From contig JBKDKA010000039.1 in the NCBI GenBank assembly GCA_046345315.1, positions 1 to 22,305 of the forward strand: a DNA stretch of 22,305 nucleotides, read 5' to 3'. Of the stretch, positions 1 through 12,000 are shown in pieces. The notes beneath the pieces are model-generated. The model saw only the letters and a program-made list of their open reading frames with translations, did no database searches and had not been told where the DNA came from. Source of the DNA: F1-80-MAGs062 sp046345315 (GTDB lineage Bacteria; Planctomycetota; Planctomycetia; Planctomycetales; Planctomycetaceae). Each line of letters starts with the position of its first letter. Positions within the stretch are counted from its first letter, which is position 1. A program made the position numbers and the translations under genes.

Positions 1-3000
1 CTGAACTTCTCGCTTTCGGATCAGACTTTCACGGTGAGCGGACTCGAACGCGATCTGATGGATCCGACGATTCTGAATCCGATCAACGAAGTGGAAACGT
101 CGTCCGTTGTGGCGGGTGTCGGGATCGGGGTCTTCGAACTGTTTGCACTGTATGGTGGAGCAGCCAACAACAACTTCGCGGTCAGCAGCTTTACGAAATC
201 CGCGACGCTCGACGGAACCGAAGGCAGCGACAGCTACGTGGTCACGCTCGAAGGCACGCTGAGCGGCCAGTCGAAGGTTTATGTCACCGATTCAGGCACA
301 GGAAGTCGGGACTCCGATGACCTGCAGATTCAGGGTGGAGCCGCCGCCGATACTTTGCATCTGGATGCCGATCTGTCTCGTCAGGAAATCGAAGGCAGCG
401 GCACCGGCTCGTTCCGACTCGTCTACGCGGGAGTTTCCACATCTCTGCTTGACGATAACTCCAGTGCCGATGCTGTCCGAACAGCACTGCTTGCTCTGCG
501 AGACGGCTCCAATCAGCCTCTGATTACCGACCTCAGCGTCACAAAATCCGGAACCGCCGATGCACCGTTCTGGAGCATCATTCTGATTGCAGCGAATCCG
601 GGTGGAAAGAATCCGGAAGGCAAGTTCCTGCGTCTGGCCAGCACGAGCAACACGTATACGGCACAAGTTAGCCGCGCCACGGTCACTCGTCTGAACGACA
701 GCGACGTTGCCGGACTGCTCGACGGACGTCCGGATATTGACGGGATGTTCGGTCGGCCTTCCTTCGAAACGCAGTCGTTCAATGTTCTCAACGGACGCAC
801 CGGTACATTCCGACTGACATACAACGGTCAGTCGACCGCGGCACTTCCTCACACAGCCTCCGCGTCAGACATTGAACAGGCTCTGGAAGCCCTCACTTCG
901 ATCCATCAGGTCACGGTCTCCGGCGGTGGTACCGGTCGCAATCCATGGCGCGTCGTGTTTGTGGATGCCGTCAAGGACAGCAAAGGCAACTTCCTGCCGC
1001 TCAGTACCAACGTGGTGCAGAACGGCGTGAATGGCGCTGTGCTGACCAATACGCCGTCGGATGTGGTGACGGTGCCGATGGATATTGCGGACGCAGCAGC
1101 CACAACGCGTGAATCCGCATCGCTGGCGAATCCGGCGAACTACCAGCGAGTCTTCTACGACCGTACTGCGGAAGTCGTGGAGATTCATGGCGGTGGTCAG
1201 GACGACACGTTCATTTCCGATGACAGCATGGCGGCGACCGTCGTCTACGGTGATGACGGCAACGACAACTTCCTGATTGGTCGCGTTATCAAGACGCGAA
1301 CAGTGACTGTCAACGGATCTCCGATTGAAGTCATCGACGGCGATGACGGAGTCACTCCGGGCGTGAGCTTCAACGCCATCTTCTTTGGCGGTCGCGGAAA
1401 CGACTACTTCGAAGTCAATCACAACGTCGGAGTCCTGGCACTCTTCGGTGAAGCCGGCGACGATACGTTCTTCCTCAAGGCCCAGCTGCAGGCTCGCGAT
1501 GCGGGACAGGGTCTGCAGACGAACGAAATGACCGGCGCAGAAATCTCTGCTGGTGCCGGTGATATCAATAACAATATCGAGGGTGCTGATAAGGACATCC
1601 TGATCAACTACCTCGAAAACAATCGTGTGGAAATCTACGGTGGCAGCGGATTCGACACCGTGGTTGTTGCAGGAACAGCTCTTGCCGACACCTTCTACAT
1701 TTACACCGATGCCGATGATCGACAGTACCTGTTCGGAGCCGGCCTGAAACTCGAGAACATCGACGGCATCGAGCGACTTGCTCTGGTCACGGGAGCCGGC
1801 GACGACATCGTCTATCTCTACGGACTCAAATCGTCCCTGAGCCTGCTCATCAACACCGGCACCGGCAACGATCAGGTCATTGTTGGCGGCGATCAGAAGA
1901 CGTTCAACGTGACCTATCCGAGGAACAGTGCTGTTTACACTGTGCAGCAGAATGTGGCACAGGATCAGTACCTCAGCCAGAAGTACAACTACAACAATCT
2001 CGAATTCGATCGCCGCAGTCTGACGCAGACACAGAAGGAACAGGCGTGGCGTGATTTTTATGCAAAATGGGTAAACCGCGAACTGAACGCGAGCCAGAAG
2101 GCTGCGGTCACGATTTCACGTGAGCACTGGAATCTGCTGGAAGCCAACCTGGCAGTGGCCATGAAGCTCTACGCTCAGGCTGTGGAACTTGCCGCGTCTC
2201 CGTGGCGAATTGTTCCGCTGTCCAATGTTCCGAGCCGGTGGGGCGCGAATGCCGGTGCCGAGCGAGCGGAGTTTCTGCAGAATGTCAATGACTTTGAACA
2301 GAGCCTGCAGAACACGAATGCGTGGCGCTGGGGTCTGCAGACCGTCAGTTCCCGCACGTATCGATACGGCTGGTTCAATCTTCGCCGCCGAACGGTTTAC
2401 AGCAGTGCGCTTTATCCGGCACTTGTGAACAATTACGCACCGCGTCTGCCGTCCACCGTCGACTATGACACGCTCACCGGCGTCGCCGGCGGCAATAATT
2501 TCTATGCCAACGGACGTTCTCTGGACCGGATTCTGCTGGATGAATATCTCCGCCCGGCAGTGGCTTACACGGTCTGGGGTGACATGATCCGAGCGGATCA
2601 GGTGCGTCAGGGAACCGGCCTGTTCAGCCAGCGTATCGCCAACTGGGGATGGGAGCCGGATCTCTATTACGGCGACCTCTATACGCATCAGACTCCTGCC
2701 GGTGGCTGGATGCCGCATATCTCCGGGGAACGCGGTGTCTGGTCTTCCACCTGGGGAACTGCCGGCGACGGCGAACGCATGTTCTGGGATCTGATGACCC
2801 TGTTCTATGATATCGATGCTCCGGCACCGGATAACATCATCAACGTTGAGCAGACCTTCGGCACACAGATCGTCACCGGCTCTGCCTCCTATCGGTTTGA
2901 TAATCTGCCGGCTCGCACTGTGGCGAAGATCATGCCGCAGAACTACGACCTGAGCCGTATCGCGGGAGTTGTCCGGATCGGTGGCGGACCGTCGTCGACC

Positions 3001-6000
3001 GGTGGCGATACGCTCATCGTCAATGCCAGAAACTCGTCCGGAGTCGTCGCGAACCTGAGCGAAACCGTACTGCAGCTCGCTGATTATTCGTATAACCTGA
3101 GCGCACTCACGCTGCCTTCCGGTGTCACTCATGATGACGTTCAGTCGGCCCTCGAACGCGCAGATCGCGAAACTCAGATCGGCGTCCTGAATGATCTGCT
3201 GAACCGGACAACGGCAAATGCCACCGTTTCACTGACTCGCGATACCGAAACCAATCGGTTTGAACTGAACGCTCGGCTGACAGAACTCAGCACCGCCGTT
3301 ACCGGTCTCACCGGCCTGACCACGGACGTCCAGCAGAGATTCCATCTGGATCTGCAGGGATTCGTGCTGCGTGGCCAGATCCTGCTGGGAGCTGCGGGGC
3401 AGAGCACATCCACGTTCTCGCTGGATGCTCTGGACCGGCTCCTGAATTCCAACGCGATGCGTGAACTGCTGGCATCCCGCGTTTCCGCGACGGCAGCTGC
3501 TGCAACAGCCGTGGAGACGAAATTGAAGTCACTGCGGGATTATCTGACGCTGATCAGTGTGAGCTCTGAGCTGCGCAACCAGAGCTTCAGCTGGACCGCC
3601 GACAACGGACTGCGTGTCTACGAGCAGAATACCCCGAACGTCGCGGCCAGGAGAACCATCTACCGCTACAACCAGAAGGTCTGGGAAGAAGTTGAGTATC
3701 AGGACGGGAAGGACTGGTTCAACCGTGCCAATGGCACTCGATTCAGTACGCGTCTGGATCCCTACGGCGACAGCAATGACGTCAATCGCCGCTTCCCGGA
3801 CAACGATATCGACGGCGACAGCAGAACGCTGCGGCAGATTGATTTCGTCATCTACAAAGACGGAAACGTCAACAACAACTCTCCGTCGAATCTGGAAACC
3901 GGAACGATCTACGGATCAACTTACGGCTACAATCCGATCGAGATGCAGAAAGCCTATGCGGCGAAGATCGACAACTTCCAGAGGTCATACTACACGTATT
4001 CGTGGTATGGAGTCGGAAGCGATGGGCATCGAGTTCTCGAAGCTGTGGCGATTCGCCGCCTGAACGATCGAGATGCCAGCATCAATCCGGCCGTCACCGT
4101 CGACGGTCAGTCACAGCTTGGACCTTCGGACGCAGCACTCCGTGACCGCGTTTATCTGACTCCGTCGAACTGGGTGGCTTACGTTAATCAGCTGACCACT
4201 TCCGGAATGCTGACCGGACCTCAGCAGACGTATTTCCTCGGGAAATCCTTCACGGATGCGACGGTTACGGAGCTTGTCGAAACGGCACTCCGTCAGACAC
4301 TGCGCACCGATATCAGCGTGCCGGTCTCCGATGGACTCGTTCTGAAGAAGAGCGGTGCGGATCACACCGTCGACATCGAACAGTTCCGGGATGACGCCGG
4401 ATTCTACCTGCCGTCCGTCGTGACGATTACTCGCGTCGACACGATTAATGTGACGATTCCGAACAGCTACGTCACCAGCCGCGATGCAGCGACTGCGTAT
4501 ACGGTCCGGTACGATGTTCTGAGCGGGCTCAATTCACGCGGTATCTGGGTGACCGGATTCGAGAACGCGGAACTGAATCTGAACGTGGATGCCACCGCAT
4601 CCGTCGCGGATCAGCTGACTGTCGGACCGACACGTTACCTGGACAATCTGACGATCAGCACTGGCGACGGAAACGATCGACTCGTGATCTCGTCGACGGT
4701 CAGCAACTCACTCACCGTTCAAACCGGGACCGGCATTGACAGCATTTATCTCGCCGATGCCACCGGAACCACGGACATTGATGCGGGGGCTGGAGACGAC
4801 CAGTTCTACATCAATTACACCGGGGGCGGAGTACTGACGGAGCGTAACGGTATCACCGGAACTCTGAACCTGAGCGGACAGGCCGGAGCCGACGATTATC
4901 ACATCGGAATGACCGGTCAGGGGACGGCACGATTCAATCTGATCGAACCTGCGCCGACTGGTGTCAATGATCCGGTGACAAATCAGATCGACTCGCTGAG
5001 CCTCTCCGGAACGCGATCAGCGGATATGTTCCTCTTCCGTCCGCATTCGATTTCTGCCGTCGAAACTGATGCGAATGGAAGTCAGGTTGCCGGTGGTGGA
5101 GCAATCCGACTGGGCTACACATCTCAGCTGGAACAGATCGTGGTGGATGGTCGTGAAGGAAACGACACATTCGTTCTGGACGACGTCAACTCCGTGCTCA
5201 CCATCTACGGCGGACGCGGGGACGACAAGTTCCAGGTCGGTCAGGTGTTCCAGTCACCGCGAGATGATAAAGCCGGAATCGCGGTGGAAGATCGGTTCCC
5301 GACAGTTCAGACGACTCAGGGATTCCTCAGCAATGGCGTGAGCGTTCCGACGGCACTGTTCGGTGGCGCCGGCGACGACAGCTTTGCGGTCTATCGAAAC
5401 GTCGCGGACCTGTCACTTTACGGCGAAGAAGATAACGACAACTTCCTGATTCGTGCCTTCGTTCGAGTCAATCCGGATGACCCGGATGCTCCAATCACCA
5501 ACGTCAACGGTGGACAGGGTGCCGACTTCATTTCGTATACGATCAACGCGCCGGTGAACATTGAAGGTGGCGACGGTCTGGACACTCTGACTGTTGTCGG
5601 AACCGAATTCGGCGAAGATTTCGTTGTCACCGAAGATGGCATTTTCGGTGGTGGTCTTGCCGTCGGTTACAACGGCATTGAAAAGATTGTTCTGGATTCG
5701 CTTGCCGGCAATGACACGTTCTACATCGCTGGCACGAAGGACGATGTGGTTGTCAGCCTGGTCGGCGGACTGGGAAGCGATACATTCAACGTCGGCGGCA
5801 GTAACAACAGCGGGCCGATCTCCGTGGTCAGCAATGACCTGCTGGGTCACAGCGGCCTGATCGGGCACACGGTCACCAGCACGGACGGCAACTACAACGG
5901 AATCGGTGTCGGCGATGTCTCCGCCAATATTCAGGACAACGAAGAAGCTGGCGTGATGATCATCTCGCAGCAGCCAACTCTGCGAGTCTTTGAAGATGCC

Positions 6001-9000
6001 CATGCGGAGCTGCAGGCTTTGGCTCTGGTGATGTACGCCATCGTGCTGACGCGAGCTCCAATGGAACCGGTGCGCATTGTGGCGACACCGACACCGCTGA
6101 GCGATTCCGAAAGAGCGAAGGGCGCCCGGGGTGTTCTGCTCAACGGCAACAGCGACGGCGCAGTGCTGGTATTCGATCAGACGAACTGGTTTATCCCGAA
6201 GACGATCACCGTCACAGCAGATGCGGATACGTACGCAGAAGGGACGCGTAACTTTGAGATCAAGCATACGGCTGTGGAAGGTACGTTCGCGGAAGACGGC
6301 GATGAATACGACAATCTCAACATTCGTCGCATGGTCGTCGAAGTGGTTGACAACGACGCTCCGGGTGTGCTCATCTCACAGACCGGTGACGGCACCCGCG
6401 TTTCGGAAAAAGGTGCCTTCGGAAGTACGGATACCTATCAGGTTGTTCTGAACAAAGCCCCGACGTCGAATGTGACCGTCACGATCACATCTGACAGTCA
6501 GGTTCAGGTGCAGGGACTCGGACAGTTCACGTTCACTCCGACAAACTGGTACATCCCGCAGACCGTCACAATTCGAGCTCTGGATGACACTGATGTTGAG
6601 GGAACACACTTCTCACGCATCACTCACAGTGTCAGCGAAACCGGCGGATACACAGGTGTCGTCGCGAAGTCTGTGGACGTTACCGTGATCGACGACGAAG
6701 TCGCTGGAGTTCTGGTGACTCAGTCCGGTGGCAGCACCAACGTCACCGAGATCACGTCAAAAGTACCTGTCGGTGGTGGCCAGATCACACTGGGATCAAC
6801 CGGTGCCACGGTCAAGGGAAGCTTCGGCAGTGGAGTTTCCGGTGGTTCGGTGCTTCCTGAAGTGGCGACAAACGACTACATCACCAATGCCCAGGATCTG
6901 GATCTCGGAAAGTGGAGCACCTACACGAATCCGGACATCTCGGAAGCCGGTACGATTCCACATATCACGGTCCAGGCTCGTGGCGAAGGCCGTTATGACT
7001 ACTTCAAGTTCAACGTCAATAACGCTCCGACGAGCGGTCTGAAACTGAAGCTGGATATTGATCAGACATCCCGCAATGTCTACTGGGAAGGTGGTCTGCA
7101 GGTCTTCCGGCTTGGTGAAAATGGATCTGTCGCGTCATGGCCGAGCTATTTCGGTTCTCCTGTGATGCGATTCGGAACGTCGTCGATTCTTGACGCAACT
7201 CCAAATAATCAGCTCGATGCCGATCATGATGCGTCGTACTCCGGCCTCATTAAAGAGAACGGAACGTATATCGTAATCGTGTCCGATCGGTATTTCCTCG
7301 GCGTCCCGCGAGGAGCGACGTACGACCTGCATGTCTCTCTGGAAAATCATAAGACAGACAGCTTCATCTTCACGCCGCAGGTCGTCCACGAACACGAAAG
7401 TGATTCACTCACGGGCCAGGATCTCGACGATCCGTCCGGATGGTACACGCTGTACAATCCTCAGGTGGGAAGCGGCACTGCCTTCGATTCGAGCACCACG
7501 TACACCACCGTTCAGGGATTTGGTGACGGAACCACTGACCGATACCGATTCGCGGTTGGCGCAACAGCTCTGAAACGCACCGGGGCTGACTTCACGAATC
7601 CTGATCCGAGTGATGGACCATTCTATGAAACTGCAGAAGTGGTCTTCAGCGGTGTCCCATCTGTCGGAGATCTCTGGATACTGAATGTCAACGGCACGCC
7701 ATGGGATCACGAAGTCGTCAACGGTGATACCGTCGAAACCGTTGCTGCAGCTCTTGCTGCGAAGGTTCACGCAGCCGGGTCACCGACCTTTGTCACGACA
7801 GACTCCGTCACAGGAGCCGTGAGTCTCACGATCACGGATGCAACCGGGTTCACACTCGCTGCTCCGACAATTCATCACGCGAATGTGGCGGATATCTCGG
7901 GCACATCGGGAAGCGGAGCTGTTCGATTCTCCACGGCACTGATGGACTTCAGTGGTCAACTGACCGGAAGCACTCAGTGGACCGTGCTGCTTGACGGCGT
8001 ACCTTACACGGTCAATGTCGGCAACAATCTGAACAACACCGTGGAAGCGCTGCGTGCTGCGATCAACGGAAACAATGGCTACACGGCGACACGCAGTGGC
8101 AGTGATCTGACGGTCACAAAATCCGGTGGAGCCACCTTCTCGGCGCAGTTCCAGCAGGCGGGACGAGCGCCACGCGGCCGAGTCACCATCAACGGAACTC
8201 CGGATCAGGCCACGCTCGCATCCGGTCGATGGACGTCAGCGACTCTGGACATCGATCCGGCTCACACCGGTGAAACGGTGACCGTGACCGTCAACGGTAA
8301 AGCGTACACAACGCCGGGATCATCCAATGCCACGCTGATGGCGACCAATCTGGGTGCCGCGATCAAGCTCGATCACGCGAACACGACGTTCAGCGGTGAT
8401 GAGATCACAGTCAGTAACTCCGCCGGGTTTACAATCAGTTACTCTGTGTCTCAGGCAGCGGCTCAGGGAACGCTCACGACAACGAAGCAGAACTGGACAT
8501 CCCGGGATCTGACTCTGGCCGTTCCAGGTGGCGGATCATTCCAGAGCAGCGATACGTGGAAGGTAACGGTGGATGGTGAAGACTTCCAGGCGTCCGGTGC
8601 CTCGCTGAACGCTGTCGGCTCGGCGCTGGCCAGCTCCATCACGGCATCCGGCGACTTCACCGCCACGTTTGATTCCGGTTCTTCACTGCTTCGAATTCGA
8701 AAGGCAGGCAATTCCGCCCCTGTCGTGACTTCCACCGTTCTGGCCGCTGTTCAGGGTACGCTCACGGTATCCAACGGTGCCAATGCCCTCCAGAAGCTTC
8801 TGACTGTGGGTGGCACAGTGACGGCCGGCGAAACCTGGTCCGTGGAACTGGATGCCAATGAGACCATCACCTACGTTGCAGGTTCGAACGGCGACACAGT
8901 CGACGCTGACACAGTCGCAGCGGAACTTGCCGCTCTCATTGACAATCTGCCGGCTTACACAGCCTCGTCAACGGGCGGTGTTGTCACGGTGAACAGTGCT

Positions 9001-12000
9001 TCAAGTCTCACTGTATCGACCGATGTCCTTCCCGCAACGAGTGTTGACGGAAGCTTCACAAACGCTGGAACGGCAAGCGGTCAGATCGCATCCGTGGTTC
9101 TGGGTGGCAGCAAAGTGACGGACGAAATCTGGAGTCTGACGCTCGACGGTGGAGCTGCGGGAACCTACGAAGTGACAGGTTCCACGGCCGGCATCGACGA
9201 CATTGGTACCGCTCTGGATGGAACCATCGCATCCGGAAGTTACGCTCATTCCTACGATGCGGCATCCAATACGCTGACAATCGTGCGTCTTGCGGCGGGA
9301 ACGCTGACGGTCGGCACGAGTGTCACGATGCCGATTTCAGATGCGGTTCAGGCCACATCCGGAACGCAGCATGCAGCTCAGAGCCTCACGGTGAGCAACC
9401 TCGATGCGTTCGCCCCCGGCGATATCTGGACGATCAGCGCAGAGATTGCGCCTACTGCCGGAACACCAACCACCGGCACTTACACCGTTCAGGCCGGCGA
9501 CACTGCAGATACCGTTCTGACTGCTCTCACCAGCAGCTTCAGTGCTGCCGGGTATACAGTACAGATCTCCGGCGGAACACTCACACTGAGCCGTTCCGAT
9601 CGCGAGCCGATCACCGTCGAGATTCTTCATGACAGCTCTGCCGGATCATTCACCGGAACCCTGGACACGCGAGTCCACTACGACGGTGTGACACTGGATC
9701 TGACAAAGTCCGGGGAGCTCGGAGCCAACAAGCTGTGGGTTCTCACAATTGATGGCATCACTCATACCTACCGGACGAAGGCTAAAGACACACTGCATCA
9801 CGTTGCGGAAGGTCTGTGGAAAAAGTTCGATGACGATGTCACTGTCCCTGCCGGCTGGAGCATCACCACGGCCCATGTAGATGATCTCCATTCGATCGTG
9901 CTCTCCGGCCTGAATGGATCTGTGGTCACGCTGACCGAAGGCGACGGCACGCTGTCAGGACTCATCGACATCGACCAGTTCACCACGACATCCGGCAACG
10001 CGATCAACACACCGCTCCAGATTCGCCTGTACGCTCCGGATGGCAGTCTGGTTTCAACATCCACCGCTCATGGTTCACCGGCCGACAACGGATCGCTGAG
10101 TATCAATGATCCGATGCTGGCGTTCACGATCACTCAGACCGGAACGTACACCATCGAGATCAGTATGCCGAATCCTGACCCGATGGCGGTGCAGCAGACA
10201 CTTGGTGTTCTCGCCGGTTCGCTTTACCGCATGCATCTGTCGCTGCCGGGACATGAAACCAACTCCCGGCAGGTGGAACTACGCGATAAGTCGCTGAAAT
10301 TCCTGACGGGTGCCAACGCCGGCCAGTCGTTCCAGATCACAGATTACAATGGTGCTGAAAGCTCTTATACACTCGACGCTGACCCTTCGCTGGTCGTTTC
10401 TCCCGGCGATCGATTCGCCATCGAATTCGACATCACGACGATCTACCCGAGCTACACGTCCGAGTCGGAACCACAGCGTGAAGACACGTATACGGTCGTT
10501 CTCACAAAGAGACCAACCCAGAACGTCACCATCAACCTGGCTGGACTTGCGACTGAGACTTACAACAGCCGTCAGGCGTTCGCTGCCGGCGGCGGAATGC
10601 TGAATCTTCAGCAGGCTCAGCTTGTCAACACCACACTGACCTTCACGCCTGATAACTGGGACGTGCCTCAGATCGTGACCGTCAAAGCAGTCGATGACGA
10701 CGTCGTCGACGGACAGGATGCTCAGGTCATCGTGGCGCTGGATCAGCGAGTCAACCGAATTCGCGGTCCTGTGCAGATTGATGGTGGAACGCGAGTCAGC
10801 GCCGAGGAATTCCTCAATCGTCCGGTCACTCTGCCGGGAGAAACAAACTGGCCACAGGCGGAAGGAGCTGTCAGCTCTGTCAGTACGAATGGCTCTGGCC
10901 TTGCAACGCTCACCGATCTGACAATGAAGCATGTCGATCAGGCAACAGTTACCCGGGTCCCCGGTTTTGATCCGCGGATGAACGATTATCCGTACACAAT
11001 TACCTTCATCGATGGTGCACTTCGAGGTTACTCGTTCGACGTCGCATCATCGAACGGTCAGACCGTGACCTTCAAGACACCGTGGCCGACAGGTCCGTCC
11101 GGCGCACTGACACCGTCCACTGGTGACAAGTTCTTCATCACCGCAGTGAATCTGAATCTGAACGTCAACGAAGCGGTTCAGGTGGACACGGTCAACATTT
11201 ACAACAATGCGAGTCCGGCAAACGAGTCGGTGACGATCACCGATTCGCGAGTCTTCGGGCTTGGGATGGGCCCTGATACCGTCATCGGCGGCGAATCTTT
11301 CGCCGGCGGTATCAGTTACAGCGGGATCGAAAATCTGAATCTGGAACTCGGCAGCGGCCGGAATACCATCACTGTGGAATCAACCCATCAGGGCGAAACA
11401 CAGATTTCCAGTGGATCAGGAGATGACACCGTCTCCGTCAAAACCATTGCCGGCCACACTGTCATCCGAACTGGAACAGGATCCGACACGGTCACGGTCA
11501 GCAGCGACAACCACCTTATCGATCAGATCGGTGGGCTGCTGGTTCTGGAATCCACTGACGGCAACGACACTCTGAACATTGATGACAGTGCCGACGTCAA
11601 CAATAACGAAGGAGTTCTGACGGATACGACGCTCACCGGGCTCGACATGCCGTCGGTTCCCGAAGTGCAGACTCTCCGTGTTCAGGGTGCCGGCGGTACG
11701 TTTAAACTGCGAATCAATGGTCAGGGAGCTGAAACGGGACGCCCGGATTCTGCTCAGATCACACGGCTCAGCGGGTTCGCTGAAGTCACTCTCAGCTATG
11801 GAATCTCAGCGTCCGCGTTCGCATCGATTCTCAATGAAGTGTACGGATCAACGTCCAGCGACATTTCTGTGACTGAAACCAACGATGGCGTCGTCTGGAA
11901 TTACGACATCGAGTTTGGAAAGCACTTCGCCGGAATTGATTTTGCACAGATTCAGTGGGCAGAAGATCTGGACAACAACGGCCTGCTCGAAACATCCGAG

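Larger units (their letters stand above)
6703..10740 (+). other. Third Calx-beta-like domain, apparently split by a ~3.7 kb in-frame insertion
   Basis: The opening strand AGVLVTQSGGSTNVTE (6703-6750) matches PGVLISQTGDGTRVSE, which opens the preceding domain. The rest of that fold is absent there. It appears only at about 10462-10740, as EDTYTVVLTKRPTQNVTI (compare TDTYQVVLNKAPTSNVTV), then FTPDNWDVPQIVTVKAVDDD. The intervening 6751-10479 (about 1,243 residues) holds two PPC-like domains and an eight-repeat array. The join is inferred from matching halves, not from a structure. Confidence 0.6.

Noticed and set aside
34..36. GTG at 34 as the true start of the giant gene
   Set aside because: No ribosome binding site, no signal peptide after it, and protein-like in-frame sequence precedes it to base 1.
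2116..3132. Minus-strand ORF of 338 codons opposite the Trp/Tyr-rich island
   Set aside because: The composition (Arg, Ile, Asp and Val scattered without hydrophobic pattern) is that of an antisense shadow, and the sense frame is clearly coding here.
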